Shown: positions 43,641 to 55,966, numbered from the stretch's first letter. The stretch is 64,000 nucleotides of DNA from Ruegeria arenilitoris (GCF_013032855.1 NZ_WQDA01000002.1:620001-684000); one strand, 5' to 3'. Notes: generated by a model from the sequence alone, not told the origin. Numbers and translations are program-made.

Positions 43641-43946
43641 TCAGTCGGGGCCGAGCACGTTCTCCTCGCGCGCAATCGACCAATCAATCAAGATGCGCCA
43701 AAGCCTTTCGGTCAGATCGGGGTCCATGCCCACCTCAACCGAGTTTGAACGCACCTTTTGCACCACATCCTCGACACGCTCGGGTATACGGGCCGGCAGG
43801 CCCTCGCCCGGTTTCAATTCGGACGCGCGATCGATGTAGGTTGCGCGCGTCGCCAACAGTTCGATCAGTTGGCGGTCCAGCTTGTCGATCTGAACCCGCA
43901 ATTCCTGCATGGAATGACAGTCCTGCGGCAGTGTCAGAGTGGGCAT
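43641..43946 (-). CDS. Chorismate mutase (AroQ type)
   Basis: A 101-residue all-helical AroQ-fold enzyme that turns chorismate into prephenate for phenylalanine and tyrosine. Recognisable are the N-terminal helix with R17 and the [15 protein letters not shown] stretch, the middle arginine region, and [19 protein letters not shown] at the end. It stands between fhs and folD, 53 bases before folD and 57 after fhs, which is an odd place for an aromatic amino-acid gene. Isochorismate-pyruvate lyase has the same fold and cannot be excluded. Confidence 0.85.
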   Translation of the reverse strand: MPTLTLPQDCHSMQELRVQIDKLDRQLIELLATRATYIDRASELKPGEGLPARIPERVEDVVQKVRSNSVEVGMDPDLTERLWRILIDWSIAREENVLGPD

Positions 43947-44003
43947 CGCAATCTCCTCATGGCCCGGGGATTCCCCGGACCACGAGATGTCTTATTCAGC
44001 GGC

Positions 44004-45680
44004 TCAGAACAAGCCCTCGATCTGGCCTGCGTCATTGAGTCGGATCGTCTCGGCCGCCGGTGTGCGGGGCAGACCGGGCATGGTCATGATCTCACCGCAG
44101 ACCACCACGATAAAGCCAGCACCCGCCGACAGGCGCACCTCGCGCACCGGAACCGAGTGGCCGGTGGGCGCGCCGCGCAGCGACGGATCGGTCGAGAAGG
44201 AATACTGTGTCTTGGCCATGCAGACCGGCAGATTGCCGTATCCGGCGGCTTCCCATTCCTTCAGCTGGTTGCGGATCTTGGCATCGGCCAGAACCTCGTC
44301 GGCGCGGTAGATGCGCTTGGCGATGGTCTCGATCTTTTCGAACAGGGACATTTCGTCAGGGTAGATCGGCGCAAAATTCGCGGTACCGGCATCAGCCAGT
44401 TCAACGACTTTTTTTGCCAGATCTGCAGATCCTTCCGAGCCCAGTTCCCAATGCCGCGACAGAACCGCCTCAACCCCATGTTCGGCGCAGTAGTCCTTGA
44501 CCGCCTGAACCTCGGCATCGGTATCGGTGACGAAGTGGTTGATCGCGACGACGACCGGCACGCCGAACGATTTCACGTTTTCGATGTGGCGGCCCAGGTT
44601 GGCACAGCCCGACTTTACCGCGTCGACGTTTTCCGCGCCCAGATCGGCCTTGGCCACGCCGCCATTCATCTTCATCGCGCGAACCGTTGCAACCAGAACC
44701 ACGGCCGACGGCGCAATGCCGGCCTTGCGGCATTTGATGTTCATGAACTTCTCGGCGCCCAGATCGGCCCCGAAACCGGCCTCGGTCACGACATAGTCGG
44801 CCACCTTCAGCGCGGTCTTGGTCGCAATGACCGAGTTGCAGCCATGCGCGATGTTGGCGAACGGGCCGCCATGCACGAAGGCCGGGTTGTTTTCCAGCGT
44901 CTGGACCAAATTGGGCTGCATCGCGTCCTTCAGCAGAACGGTCATCGCGCCCTCGGCCTTGATGTCGCGGCAGTAAACCGGGGTCTTGTCGCGGCGGTAG
45001 GCCACGATGATGTCGCCCAGGCGCTTTTCAAGATCCTTCAAGTCGTTGGCCAGGCACAGGATCGCCATAACCTCGGACGCGACGGTGATGTCGAAACCTG
45101 CTTCACGCGGGAAACCGTTCGACACGCCCCCCAAAGAGGCCGTGATCTGGCGCAGGGCACGGTCGTTCATGTCAACGACCCGGCGCCAAACGACGCGGCG
45201 GGTATCGATTTCCAGCTCGTTGCCCCAATAAATGTGGTTGTCGATCATCGCCGACAGCAGCGAGTGGGCGGAGGTGATGGCGTGGAAGTCACCGGTGAAG
45301 TGCAGGTTCATCTCTTCCATCGGAACGACCTGCGCATAGCCACCGCCCGCGGCTCCCCCCTTCATGCCGAAGTTCGGACCAAGCGAGGCCTCGCGGATAC
45401 AGATCATCGCATTCTTGCCGATCCGGTTCAGGCCATCACCCAAACCGACGGTTGTGGTGGTCTTGCCCTCGCCCGCGGGCGTCGGGTTGATTGCAGTCAC
45501 AAGGATCAGCTTGCCATCTTCGCGGTCCTGGACCGAGTTGATGAAGTTCTGGCTTACCTTGGCCTTGTCATGGCCGTACGGCAGCAGGTCGTCGCTCGAG
45601 ATGCCGATTTTTGCACCAATCTCCTGGATTGGCTTCTTGTTCGCCTCGCGAGCGATTTCAATGTCGGATTTGTAGCTCAT
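44004..45680 (-). CDS. fhs: Formate-tetrahydrofolate ligase
   Basis: Fhs makes 10-formyl-THF from formate, THF and ATP. The 558-residue length is normal. The ATP loop [18 protein letters not shown] begins at residue 66, and the family signatures [23 protein letters not shown] and [13 protein letters not shown] are complete. Together with FolD it interconverts formate and methylene-THF; in roseobacters this pathway handles one-carbon units from methylated compounds. It leads the operon and is followed by the chorismate mutase. Confidence 0.97.
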   Translation of the reverse strand: MSYKSDIEIAREANKKPIQEIGAKIGISSDDLLPYGHDKAKVSQNFINSVQDREDGKLILVTAINPTPAGEGKTTTTVGLGDGLNRIGKNAMICIREASLGPNFGMKGGAAGGGYAQVVPMEEMNLHFTGDFHAITSAHSLLSAMIDNHIYWGNELEIDTRRVVWRRVVDMNDRALRQITASLGGVSNGFPREAGFDITVASEVMAILCLANDLKDLEKRLGDIIVAYRRDKTPVYCRDIKAEGAMTVLLKDAMQPNLVQTLENNPAFVHGGPFANIAHGCNSVIATKTALKVADYVVTEAGFGADLGAEKFMNIKCRKAGIAPSAVVLVATVRAMKMNGGVAKADLGAENVDAVKSGCANLGRHIENVKSFGVPVVVAINHFVTDTDAEVQAVKDYCAEHGVEAVLSRHWELGSEGSADLAKKVVELADAGTANFAPIYPDEMSLFEKIETIAKRIYRADEVLADAKIRNQLKEWEAAGYGNLPVCMAKTQYSFSTDPSLRGAPTGHSVPVREVRLSAGAGFIVVVCGEIMTMPGLPRTPAAETIRLNDAGQIEGLF

Positions 45681-45824
45681 TGGGCAAGATCCCTGATTGA
45701 ATTCCGTGCAAAACCGACGCCGCGCGTCGGTGCTGTCAAATCCATACCGTTGTGTACGGTTTGAATGGATGTGGATTCCGACATTTTCAGGCCGCGAAAC
45801 GGCGTAGGACTTGTTCGGACGTAT

Positions 45825-46421
45825 CTAATCGGAAACCGCCGTCTGTTTTGGGTTCCATGCGCGCTGATCGGGGACGAACAGGGTCAGACTGTCTCCGAGC
45901 CTCAGAAGCCCCGGCCGTTCGATCCAAGCGGTCACCCCGCGCCGGCCCTGTGCGGCCGGTTTGAAGCGGGCGCCGTGCCCCGGTGACTCTGCTTCGATTT
46001 CACGTCCGGGCAGGACACAAGGGCGGTTCTCCATATCGACGGTCAGGGTCAATCCCGTATCCGCCTGCAGCCGAGACGAGGGCGGAACATGCGTGAAATC
46101 CGGAATGCCCTCGACAACGATACTTGCACCCAAAAGGGCCGGATCCAGCCGGTCCACGCCCATGTCAGAAGCAATGGCCGCCATTTCCTCGGCAGCCAGG
46201 ATCGTCAGCTGTCGCACGTTACGGATTTCGGTGCCTTCCGGGTACAGGTTCTTGACCCGCACGCAGGATGGTCGATTGAGTCCTTCATGACGCGCGCCAA
46301 TGTCGCCCGAGAACCCAAGGTCGAGCTGCGGCACCGGCTGAGCCCGCAGGGATTGCCCGGCGGGAACGTGGCCCAACCAGACGACCCGGGCCTTGAATTC
46401 GGTTTCACGCAGGGCAGGCAT
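45825..46421 (-). CDS. MOSC domain protein
   Basis: A 198-residue protein of the MOSC family, related to the C-terminal part of molybdenum-cofactor sulfurase, thought to carry sulfur or molybdenum cofactor. Recognisable stretches are GFSGDIGARHEGLNRPSCVRV and TLTVDMENRPCVLPGREIE, with a conserved Cys in the latter, then GRRGVTAWIERPG. It is small and stand-alone, like the YiiM class. It ends 144 bases before fhs on the same strand and is separated from ftsH by a terminator. Confidence 0.82.
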   Translation of the reverse strand: MPALRETEFKARVVWLGHVPAGQSLRAQPVPQLDLGFSGDIGARHEGLNRPSCVRVKNLYPEGTEIRNVRQLTILAAEEMAAIASDMGVDRLDPALLGASIVVEGIPDFTHVPPSSRLQADTGLTLTVDMENRPCVLPGREIEAESPGHGARFKPAAQGRRGVTAWIERPGLLRLGDSLTLFVPDQRAWNPKQTAVSD

Positions 46422-46491
46422 GCCATTTCCTTTCGACAGCGGATCAAAGTTCGCTGCAGCCTAACGCTCGCTGCCCTGATGAAAAGGCCGA

Positions 46492-46523
46492 AAAGAAAAG
46501 ACCCGGCTCTGGGGCCGGGTCTC
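46492..46523 (-). terminator. Terminator after ftsH
   Basis: Read on the minus strand, AGACCCGGC and GCCGGGTCT pair (46514-46522 with 46499-46507) and are followed by the T-rich run TTTTCTTTTC. It begins six bases beyond the ftsH stop. Confidence 0.8.
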
Positions 46524-46528
46524 TTGCG

Positions 46529-48466
<1,938 letters not shown>

Positions 48467-48521
48467 CGGCAGATGAGGCGCTGCCGGGTTGCCTCTTAAA
48501 ATAGAGATGATTGAAGCAGGT

Positions 48522-49775
48522 TCAATGCGATAAAAAAGAAGCCGAAAACTCGGGGAATTTCGGGTTCATTTCAAACGACCATCCGTTCAAAAAACCGGCA
48601 AATGGCGCGGACACGATTTGGTCGCCCAGCCAAACGGCGGGCGTGACCATCAGCACCATGCGCGGCACCCCTGTCGCGCGCCAGTCGGGTACTTGTGGCA
48701 ACCCGGTCTCGCCAAGCGCACGGATCTGCGCTCCGGGCGTGTCCGGTCCTTTCGCGATCCAACGCCCGTCCCAGAGTTCGGCCGGTCGGGCCACGCATGC
48801 CGAAACGGCGGTCAGCTCTCTGCAAAACCACGAACTATTCCCGTCCGTCAGGATTTGACAACCGCTCAGCGTCGACGAACGTCCCGCAATAACGGCCTGT
48901 ACGACCTGCTCGACTTTGGTTTGCCGCGGCGGGTATCCCGGACCCGAGATCCGCTGGAGGATACCGACTACAAGCCGACGCTGTATTTCCTCGGGTAGCG
49001 CGGCAAAACCGGCGCGATCCATACGCACCGCACAGGCTTTCTCTTTCGCAACACGGCGGGCGGATTCCTGCGCAAAATGCTCAAGCGCCCGGTTCGCACG
49101 CCCGAGGTTCGCGGCAACGCGGGACAAAGTTTCAGCCGTAATCCCCAAGCCGGACAGATGGCCCAACGCCTCGCGGGCCTTGATCCGGTCAAAGCGCAGG
49201 TCCTGATTCGAAGGGTCTTCAATCCATCGCACCCCCTCAGCCCGCAAGTAGTCCCGCAAAGCGGTGCGCGTTTCACCCAGCACAGGTCGCCATAGCGTGA
49301 CCCCGTCCAGATCGCGCGCGAAAGACATGGCCGACAATCCGCGCACGCCAGCGGCGCGCCCAAGACGCATCAACACGGTTTCCGCCTGATCATCTGCGGT
49401 GTGGCCCAGAGCGACCACGGGAATGTCCTGCGACACCGCCCAGTCCCGCAGCAGGCCGTAGCGCGCCTGCCGTGCCTGATCCTGCAGGTTTCCCGATCGG
49501 TCCCATCCCGTCCATTTCAGAGTGACATGGGACACGCCCAAATGTGCACATGTCTCGGAAACACTGGCGGCCTCGGCGGCCGCATCCGGCCTCAGGCCGT
49601 GGTCGACAGTGGCCGCAAACAGCCGAACACCTTCATCCCGGGCGATCCGGACCAAAAGATGCAGCAATGCAAGCGAGTCGCTTCCACCGGACACGGCCAC
49701 GCCCAGTCGCGACGGAAGCGTTTCGGGCAACAGTGCCCTGACGCGCTTCGGAAGGGTGCCGTCAGGTGAGCTCAA
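48522..49775 (-). CDS. tilS: tRNA(Ile)-lysidine synthase
   Basis: TilS adds lysine to C34 of the tRNA-Ile that reads AUA, so it is essential. The PP-loop SGGSDS is at residues 29-34, and [19 protein letters not shown] with the later GLSAMSF follows. The product is 417 residues. No ATG is near the start of homology; I propose the TTG at 49775, which overlaps the cpoB stop as TTGA, four bases, like the ATGA couplings elsewhere. Longer starts would run inside cpoB. The C-terminal part is weakly conserved, as usual. Confidence 0.9.
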   Translation of the reverse strand: MSSPDGTLPKRVRALLPETLPSRLGVAVSGGSDSLALLHLLVRIARDEGVRLFAATVDHGLRPDAAAEAASVSETCAHLGVSHVTLKWTGWDRSGNLQDQARQARYGLLRDWAVSQDIPVVALGHTADDQAETVLMRLGRAAGVRGLSAMSFARDLDGVTLWRPVLGETRTALRDYLRAEGVRWIEDPSNQDLRFDRIKAREALGHLSGLGITAETLSRVAANLGRANRALEHFAQESARRVAKEKACAVRMDRAGFAALPEEIQRRLVVGILQRISGPGYPPRQTKVEQVVQAVIAGRSSTLSGCQILTDGNSSWFCRELTAVSACVARPAELWDGRWIAKGPDTPGAQIRALGETGLPQVPDWRATGVPRMVLMVTPAVWLGDQIVSAPFAGFLNGWSFEMNPKFPEFSASFLSH

Positions 49776-50602
49776 GAACAGCTCAGCGACGCCATTTCCT
49801 CGGTTGCCGTGGCCACAAAGGCCGACGACGGGAACCGGACGCCGACTTCTCCAAGCGTGATACAAGCCTGGTCAACCTGGCCCAACCGGCCCAATGCTGC
49901 CCCAAGTTCGTACAACGCCTCGGGGGCCACCGGCCCTTCGGAATCGCCAGTAAAGCTGGCAAGGAAAGCCCGGGCCGCTTCGCGGGTATCACCCAGCCCT
50001 TCCAGGGCCTGCCCTCGCCTCAGGTTGGCTTCGGGGGCCAGCGGGCTGCCGGGATACGCGCTGTCAAATTGCGCAAAAAGATCGGCCGCCGTCTGGAAAT
50101 CTCCGTCCGCAAGGGCTTGCGACGCGGCATCAAAATCGGCTTGTTCACCTACGGCCAGTTCGACCTGATCGCCGTCGGCGGCATCGCCGGGCGTCGTCAC
50201 CGGAGCGGTGATGGCCGCTGTGTCGCTATCTCCACCCAATGTCGGTGTGTCTTCGCCAGTGAACTCGCAACCGGGTTCCAGTTCGCAGAGACGGAACTCC
50301 AGATCTCCGATCCGGTTGGTTCCGTCCGTCACGACATTCTGAACACGCTGATTCAGCTGCTCGGTCTGCCGAGTCAGCCTCTGCAACTCGGCCTCGATGG
50401 CGTCAACGCGTTCCAGAATCGAACTGCCGGACAGGTTCGGCGCGGGCGAGCCTGTCGTGGAAAACTCGCGCTTGAGCCGTTGGATCTCGACATGCAGCAC
50501 CGTCAGTTCCTGGCGAATATCGGCCAGAGTCTGCTGATCCTGCGCTTGCGCGCCGCTGGCAAGGGTCAAAGCCGCCGCCAGAACCAATCCCGCAATTCTC
50601 AT
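49772..50602 (-). CDS. cpoB: Tol-Pal system coordinator CpoB (YbgF)
   Basis: A periplasmic protein that links Tol-Pal to peptidoglycan synthesis at division. The 276-residue precursor has a signal peptide (residues 1-20, ending AQA), a coiled-coil region (about 25-80, QTLADIRQELTVLHVEIQRL), an acidic linker, and C-terminal TPR repeats (FQTAADLFAQFDSAYPGSPL and AARAFLASFTGDSEGPVAPE). Its stop overlaps tilS, and it follows pal by four bases. Confidence 0.92.
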   Translation of the reverse strand: MRIAGLVLAAALTLASGAQAQDQQTLADIRQELTVLHVEIQRLKREFSTTGSPAPNLSGSSILERVDAIEAELQRLTRQTEQLNQRVQNVVTDGTNRIGDLEFRLCELEPGCEFTGEDTPTLGGDSDTAAITAPVTTPGDAADGDQVELAVGEQADFDAASQALADGDFQTAADLFAQFDSAYPGSPLAPEANLRRGQALEGLGDTREAARAFLASFTGDSEGPVAPEALYELGAALGRLGQVDQACITLGEVGVRFPSSAFVATATEEMASLSCS

Positions 50603-50606
50603 CCTG

Positions 50607-51110
50607 TTACCCCGTTGTGGAACCGGTCAGCACGGTGACCGCGCGGCGGTTCTTGGAATAGCATTCCTCGGTGCTACAGATTTCGATCGGGCGCTCCTTG
50701 CCATAGCTGATCGTCTGCAGACGGTTTCCGGCCACACCGCGGGAAATCAGGTATTCCCGCGCGGCATTTGCCCTGCGGGCGCCCAGCGCAAGGTTGTATT
50801 CCCGCGTGCCCTGTTCATCCGCGTGACCTTCGATCGTGGCGACGTAGTCGGTATTGGCCAACAGCCACTGGGCCTGCCCCTGAAGGATCGTCTGCGCCTC
50901 GGGCGAGAGCGTGGACTGATCCACGGCAAACAGGACCCGGTCACCGATCGCCTGCTGGAAATAGGCGGGCGAACGTGGGTCGCTGGGAGAACCCGGGACG
51001 ATTGCGCCGTTGCCGCCGGCACCACCGCCCAAAGCCGAGGGATCGTTGTTGGTACATGCGGCCACCAGCGCCAGCGCGCCCAGAGCCGCAAACTTGCTCA
51101 ATACGTTCAT
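50607..51110 (-). CDS. pal: Peptidoglycan-associated lipoprotein Pal
   Basis: Pal is the outer-membrane lipoprotein of the Tol-Pal system that grips peptidoglycan. The 167-residue precursor has a lipobox (LVAAC, Cys19), a short Gly-rich linker and the OmpA-like domain with DRVLFAVDQSTLSPEA, IEGHADEQGTREYNLALGARRA and NRRAVTVL. Between it and tolB are 87 bases. Confidence 0.96.
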   Translation of the reverse strand: MNVLSKFAALGALALVAACTNNDPSALGGGAGGNGAIVPGSPSDPRSPAYFQQAIGDRVLFAVDQSTLSPEAQTILQGQAQWLLANTDYVATIEGHADEQGTREYNLALGARRANAAREYLISRGVAGNRLQTISYGKERPIEICSTEECYSKNRRAVTVLTGSTTG

Positions 51111-51197
51111 TTCTGTTGCCTCTTGTCCCGTTTGTTTATTGACGTCTGTCTATCACAGCCAGCCTGCCTTGTGAACTTCGGCGCGACCGGCGGTCTC

Positions 51198-52517
51198 TTA
51201 ATTCAACAGTGGCCCCCAGGACGGGTCACTGCCACCGTCCGGGGTGCGTACGGGGCGCAGGTTTCGGCCCGAAATGTCGACCGAGTACAGGGTCGAACGC
51301 CCGCTGGCGCCCTGGGTTTCCCGCGCAAACATTATGACCCGGCCATTGGGCGACCATGTGGGCCCCTCGTCCAGGAACGAGGCGGTCAACAGCCGCTCCT
51401 CGCTACCGTCCAGTCGCATCACGCCGATATGGAACCGGCCCTTGTTCTGCTTGGTAAAGGCCACCAGATCTCCGCGTGGTGACCAGACGGGCGTCCCATA
51501 GCGCCCTTGGCCAAAGCTGATGCGGGTTGCCTCACCGCCATTTGCCGGCATGATATACAACTGAGGGCTGCCTGACCGGTCGCTCTCGAACACGATCCGC
51601 GATCCGTCAGGCGAATAGCTGGGCGCGGTTTCAATTGCGGGCGTATTGGTCAGGCGCACGCTTTGCCCGGATGCCAGATCCATTTTCCACAGATCCGTAT
51701 TGCCGCCCTGCGTCAGCGAGTAGACGATCGAGCGTCCATCAGGCGAAAAGCGCGGCGAGAAACTCATCGTACCTTCCTGAGTCTGCAATTCCTGCCGCTT
51801 GACCCGGCCAACATCCAGAACGTAAATCCGTGGCCGGCCGCTTTCATAGCTGGTGTAGAGCAGCCGATCGCCCGTTGGCGAAAAGCGCGGGGCCAGAACG
51901 ATCGCGGCACTGTCGGTCAGGTACTGAACATTCGCCCCGTCATAGTCCATGATGGCCAGCCGCTTGCGGCGCTGATCCTTTGGGCCGGTTTCCGAGACAA
52001 AAGCCACGCGGCTGTCGAAATAGCCTCCCTCACCGGTAATGCGGCTGTAGACCTGATCAGCCACCTTGTGCGCCATTCGGCGCCAGCCCTCGGTTGTACC
52101 AGCAAATTGCAGGCCGTTGCCCAATTCCTGACCCGAGAATACATCCCAGACCCGGAACCGGACGGACAGGGTATTGCCCGAGACATTCACCGCGCCGGTG
52201 ACCAGCGCATCGGCATTGATCGCCTTCCAATCCGCAAATTGGACCGGCGCTTCGAAACTGCTGACACGGCTGATGAATGCATCCGGCGAAATCTCACGGA
52301 ACAGGCCGGTTCCGGTCAGGTCCTCGGCGATGACGCGGCTGATGTCAGCCGCAAACTGGCTGGCCGCCGGACTGTCCGGTACAAAGCTGGGCACCGCAAA
52401 TGGCAAAGGTTCGATAATGCCTTCATCCAATTCCAGCCGAAGTGGGCCGGTTTGCGCAGACACGGGGGCCGACAGAAGGGTCAGGCCAACGAAGAGGCTG
52501 GTCAGAAGTTTCATCAT
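51198..52517 (-). CDS. tolB: Tol-Pal periplasmic beta-propeller TolB
   Basis: TolB is the periplasmic partner that shuttles between Pal and TolA. The 439-residue precursor has a signal peptide (about 1-21), an N-terminal alpha/beta domain ([23 protein letters not shown]), and WD-like propeller blades, seen as repeats of the SPDG type ([57 protein letters not shown]). Its ATG overlaps the tolA stop by four bases. Confidence 0.96.
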   Translation of the reverse strand: MMKLLTSLFVGLTLLSAPVSAQTGPLRLELDEGIIEPLPFAVPSFVPDSPAASQFAADISRVIAEDLTGTGLFREISPDAFISRVSSFEAPVQFADWKAINADALVTGAVNVSGNTLSVRFRVWDVFSGQELGNGLQFAGTTEGWRRMAHKVADQVYSRITGEGGYFDSRVAFVSETGPKDQRRKRLAIMDYDGANVQYLTDSAAIVLAPRFSPTGDRLLYTSYESGRPRIYVLDVGRVKRQELQTQEGTMSFSPRFSPDGRSIVYSLTQGGNTDLWKMDLASGQSVRLTNTPAIETAPSYSPDGSRIVFESDRSGSPQLYIMPANGGEATRISFGQGRYGTPVWSPRGDLVAFTKQNKGRFHIGVMRLDGSEERLLTASFLDEGPTWSPNGRVIMFARETQGASGRSTLYSVDISGRNLRPVRTPDGGSDPSWGPLLN

Positions 52518-53605
52518 TTGATCCGCATCCTCTCGGGATTGAAGGTGATCTCAATATCCTTCCAATGCTCGTATTTGTCAGCAGGAAGGTCATATCCTTT
52601 TGCTCCGCAGCGCAAAATCGCACGCCGGGCGGCCTCGTATGCCTGTTTTGCGGCCCCGTCCGAGCCGCCGGAGCTATCCAGAAGCTGCAGGCTGCCGGGA
52701 ACGATCGAGCCGTCGCGGTTCAGTGAGAAACCGACCACCACAACGGTCTTGAGCGCATCGGTCGACAACGAGCCCACATTCCAGCACCGCGAAACAGCCA
52801 GACGCATCGCATCCTTTTCACCGCCGGTGAGAGGCGGGCCGGACGGCTCGGACGCACCGCCCAAGGCCTCGGCCAACGCGTCATTGATCGCGGCCTCGTC
52901 CGGTTCCGCAGCCTGTTCGGCCGGCTCAGCGGTCGCGGTCTGTTCGGTTTCCGCAGGCTTGGGCCGATTGGGCCGGACCCGGGGACGCGGCGAGCTTTGT
53001 GGCGACAGGTCCTTGGCTTCTTCCGCCTCGGTCACGATCTGGTCGGTGGCTTCCTCGGGCGCGGTCTGGTCTTGCTGCTCCTGCTGGATCTCAGCACCTT
53101 CATCCAGCGAAACCGCCGGTGTTTCGATATCGTCCGGCTTTGCGTCCAGTGGCGGAGGAGCGATGGGTTCGGGGGCGACCTTGTCCGCCGGGCGCGGCTG
53201 GGACTCGGGCAGCGCTGGCAAAACCGCAACCTCGGGTTCCGGTTCATCCAGTACCGGAGGCTGCTCGATCACTTCGGGTTCAGGTGGAGTCTCAACTGCC
53301 TCGGGTTGCGGCTCGGGCTCCGGTTCAGGTGGCGTGACCGGCTCGGGGCGCGGCTGTTCTTCGGCAGACGGCTCCGGCACTTCGGGCGCCGGGGGTTGTA
53401 CGATCGGATCTTCCAATGCGTTGGGGGGCGTCGGAACTTCGGGCGCATCGCTTTGCGCCGTCAGGGCAGCGAATTGCTCAGCCGAAACCACCGACACCTC
53501 CTGCACAGCAAAAGGCAGCGGCTCGGACCGGAACGTGCCGCCGAACAGGGCCCATCCGATCAATGTCACATGGGCAATCGCCGAAATCTTGGTGCCGGTA
53601 TCCAC
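52514..53605 (-). CDS. tolA: Tol-Pal envelope protein TolA
   Basis: TolA spans the periplasm and passes proton-motive force from TolQR to the outer membrane. The 363-residue protein has an N-terminal membrane helix (about 7-25), a long Pro/Glu-rich low-complexity middle (about 60-255) in place of the Ala/Lys helix of enteric TolA, and a conserved C-terminal domain with [17 protein letters not shown] and [18 protein letters not shown]. The Pro/Glu-rich form is usual in Rhodobacterales. Confidence 0.9.
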   Translation of the reverse strand: MDTGTKISAIAHVTLIGWALFGGTFRSEPLPFAVQEVSVVSAEQFAALTAQSDAPEVPTPPNALEDPIVQPPAPEVPEPSAEEQPRPEPVTPPEPEPEPQPEAVETPPEPEVIEQPPVLDEPEPEVAVLPALPESQPRPADKVAPEPIAPPPLDAKPDDIETPAVSLDEGAEIQQEQQDQTAPEEATDQIVTEAEEAKDLSPQSSPRPRVRPNRPKPAETEQTATAEPAEQAAEPDEAAINDALAEALGGASEPSGPPLTGGEKDAMRLAVSRCWNVGSLSTDALKTVVVVGFSLNRDGSIVPGSLQLLDSSGGSDGAAKQAYEAARRAILRCGAKGYDLPADKYEHWKDIEITFNPERMRIK

Positions 53606-53614
53606 CGCGCAGCC

Positions 53615-54091
53615 TCACTCTCCGCCCGCGTCCAGCGCCGGCCCGCCAGTATCGGTGACAAGGCCCACATTCGAAAACCCGCCGGCATTCAACGCACCCA
53701 TGACCTGCATGACCTGCGCATAAGGAATGGCGCCATCGGCCCGCAGGTAGACGCGGTCGCTGCTGCGCTCGGCAGCAATGGCGCGCAACTTGCCGATCAA
53801 CTCGTCGCGGGTCACCTCGGTGGTCTGGATCTGAACCCGCCCGTCGGCTGTTAGCGTGACGGTCAACGGTTCCTCGTTGTCGCCCGGCAGAGCACTGGCG
53901 GCGGTTTTGGGCAGATCAACCTCGACCCCCACGGTCATCAGCGGGGCCGCGACCATGAAAATGATCAGCAGCACCAGCATCACGTCGACAAAGGGTGTGA
54001 CGTTGATTTCACCCATCGGCTGCGCACGCCCACGCCGCCGTCCGCGGCGTCGTCCGTTGCCGCCAGACGATTGCTGGATCGCCGCACCCAT
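53615..54091 (-). CDS. tolR: Tol-Pal energy-transducing protein TolR
   Basis: The ExbD-family subunit of the TolQR proton channel. The 158-residue protein has an Arg-rich cytoplasmic start (RRRGRRRGR), one membrane helix (about 35-52) with the essential Asp in TPFVDVMLVLLIIFMV, and a periplasmic ExbD domain ending VMGALNAGGFSNVGLVT. I chose ATG 54091, one base after the tolQ stop; a longer frame overlaps tolQ. Confidence 0.95.
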   Translation of the reverse strand: MGAAIQQSSGGNGRRRGRRRGRAQPMGEINVTPFVDVMLVLLIIFMVAAPLMTVGVEVDLPKTAASALPGDNEEPLTVTLTADGRVQIQTTEVTRDELIGKLRAIAAERSSDRVYLRADGAIPYAQVMQVMGALNAGGFSNVGLVTDTGGPALDAGGE

Positions 54092-54092
54092 G

Positions 54093-54788
54093 TCAGCTGT
54101 CCAACTGGCGAGACAGAATGGTTGCGAATTCGTCGGCAAAAGCCTCGTATCCGCCAACGATGCGATCGCTGTCCGCGCTAAGTTTGTTGTAGAAGATTAC
54201 GGCCGGAATTGCGGCCAGCAGGCCAAGACCGGTCGCCAGCAAAGCTTCGGCGATGCCCGGTGCCACGACGGCCAGGTTTGTGTTCTGCTGTTCGGCGATT
54301 TCGATGAAGGCGTTCATGATGCCCCAAACCGTACCGAACAGGCCGATGAAGGGCGCAGTCGAACCCACGGTCGCAAGGATCGAAAGACCCTTTTGCAAAC
54401 CCTCGGCCTCTTTGGCGATGGCCACATCCATAGAACGATCGATCCGGGCCTGCGCGCCGGCTATGAGTCCACCGTCGGCGCGGTGCGAGCGGCGCCACTC
54501 GATCATGCCGGCTGCGAAGATCTTTTCGGAACTGCCATCCGGCTGCGTTCCGATCTGTTCAAACAACTCGTCCAGCGGGTTGCCCGACCAGAACGCCTCG
54601 TCGAACACCTGCGCTTCGCGTCGCGCGCTGCGATAGGTGATGAGCTTTTGAATGATGATCGACCATGACCAGAAGGATGCGACCACAAGGATCAGCATCA
54701 CCACTTTCACGATGAATGTCGCACGGGCGAACAGCCCCCACATGGAGAAATCGATCTCCTGCGCCAGCGCCAGCGTTTCAGCTTCCAT
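54093..54788 (-). CDS. tolQ: Tol-Pal proton channel protein TolQ
   Basis: The ExbB/MotA-family subunit, 231 residues, with three membrane helices (about 20-40, 135-160 and 170-195). The conserved GLFGTVWGIMNAFIEIAEQQNTN region, ending the second helix, and GLLAAIPAVIFYNKL, the third helix, are clear. TolQ and TolR form the proton channel that drives TolA. It begins the tolQRAB-pal run, with 108 bases to ybgC upstream. Confidence 0.96.
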   Translation of the reverse strand: MEAETLALAQEIDFSMWGLFARATFIVKVVMLILVVASFWSWSIIIQKLITYRSARREAQVFDEAFWSGNPLDELFEQIGTQPDGSSEKIFAAGMIEWRRSHRADGGLIAGAQARIDRSMDVAIAKEAEGLQKGLSILATVGSTAPFIGLFGTVWGIMNAFIEIAEQQNTNLAVVAPGIAEALLATGLGLLAAIPAVIFYNKLSADSDRIVGGYEAFADEFATILSRQLDS

Positions 54789-54896
54789 GAACCTGCTCTT
54801 TGTTTTGCCTGACAGCCGTTGATTGGCCTTGTTTTGCCAAACGCTAGCGTAGTTAGGGGCAAATTGCCAACAGAACCACAGGGGCTGAGCAAATTG

Positions 54897-55280
54897 TTAC
54901 AGCAATGCGCGAATCTCTGCCGGGAGCCGGATCGGCCGGCCATCCTGATTGACGCAAACGGCCGTCACGGTCGCGCGGAAGACTTCGGTCTCGCCGCGCC
55001 GGATGAGTTGAGCCATGGTCAGTCGCACGCCGGAGATCGCGACGACCTCGGTTTCGACCTGCAACTCGTCGTCGAACCGCGCAGACGCCAGATAGTCGGC
55101 CTCGACCCTCCGCACGACCCAGATGATACCAGCCTCGCGCATTGCGTTCTGGTCATTGCCCAGGTTGCGCACCCAATCCGACCGGGCGCGCTCGATATAG
55201 CGCAAATAGTTGGCGTGATAGACCACGCCTCCCATGTCGGTGTCCTCGTAATAGACGCGAATGGGAAAGACGTGTTTCAT
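54897..55280 (-). CDS. ybgC: Acyl-CoA thioesterase YbgC
   Basis: A hot-dog-fold thioesterase of the YbgC type, 127 residues, which often heads the tol-pal cluster. The catalytic Asp lies in VYYEDTDMGGVVYHANYLRY (residues 9-28), the family signature. In Escherichia coli the protein acts on short acyl-CoAs and binds acyl carrier protein. Its ATG overlaps the stop of the unknown gene upstream (ATGA). Confidence 0.94.
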   Translation of the reverse strand: MKHVFPIRVYYEDTDMGGVVYHANYLRYIERARSDWVRNLGNDQNAMREAGIIWVVRRVEADYLASARFDDELQVETEVVAISGVRLTMAQLIRRGETEVFRATVTAVCVNQDGRPIRLPAEIRALL

Positions 55281-55966
55281 TGCGGACGCTCCATCCGGGC
55301 AAACAGGCGCAGAGCGTGCGACGGATCCTGCGCCACCGCCGGCAGAACCGGATCATAGGCGGCGCGGATCAGCCCGGCAATGTCAGGCCGAAGGATCGTT
55401 GTGTCGCCCGCCACGGCCAGGGGCGAGCGGTCGCGGAACGCCGTGTCGGACCACAGCAGAATGGTCTGAACGACCTGCGACAGGGCCAGGGTTTCAGCCG
55501 GCACCTTCGATAACTCGCGGTCCATCCGCAGAAGGACGAAGGCCGCCCGGATCGCGCCGTCTTCGTCGAAGCGGAAAATCCGGTACTGGTTCGCACCGGC
55601 GTCCTCCAGCCGTGCAACCAGCGGGACAAGGTCGGGAATCAGACGATCCAGGTCGGGAACCTCGGGCAACTCGCTCCACTCGCGAAAGAAGAACACCATG
55701 CAGTTGGCGCCCAGTTCGGGGTCGGTCTCGGCCATCTTGTGGTCGGCCAGCGCAACGACCGCCTCGAACGCGCCTTTGACCGTGGCCAGGGTTTCATCCG
55801 TGACCCCGAACACGATCGGCACGATGGGCCGTCCCCAACGTGCAAACAGGAACGCGCCATCGGATCGGGTAAACAACGCCTGGATCTCTTCGGGTGTCAC
55901 GCCCTGCCCTTCGTCTTTGGAAAATTCTCTCGCCCCAGCCTTAAAGTCTGAGGCCGGCGGCTTCAA
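55277..55966 (-). CDS. Conserved protein of unknown function between ruvB and ybgC
   Basis: A 229-residue soluble protein without signal peptide or membrane helix. I do not recognise a domain. It overlaps ruvB upstream and ybgC downstream by four bases each (ATGA), so it is certainly translated as part of this operon. Features are the acidic N-terminus with [20 protein letters not shown], a central [22 protein letters not shown] stretch, and a C-terminal helical region. The composition matches its neighbours, so it is not a recent acquisition. A link to DNA repair or envelope functions is only positional. Confidence 0.75.
   Translation of the reverse strand: MKPPASDFKAGAREFSKDEGQGVTPEEIQALFTRSDGAFLFARWGRPIVPIVFGVTDETLATVKGAFEAVVALADHKMAETDPELGANCMVFFFREWSELPEVPDLDRLIPDLVPLVARLEDAGANQYRIFRFDEDGAIRAAFVLLRMDRELSKVPAETLALSQVVQTILLWSDTAFRDRSPLAVAGDTTILRPDIAGLIRAAYDPVLPAVAQDPSHALRLFARMERPQ

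Noticed and set aside
43758..45764. A 668-codon open frame opposite fhs
   Set aside because: Antisense shadow of a highly conserved enzyme gene.
45681..45824. Possible riboswitch before fhs (hairpin CCGACG-CCGCG-CGTCGG)
   Set aside because: One short hairpin without a known aptamer pattern.
51663..53723. A 686-codon open frame opposite tolB and tolA, with a Ser/Gly-rich part
   Set aside because: The Ser/Gly repeats are the complement of the Pro/Glu-rich TolA region.
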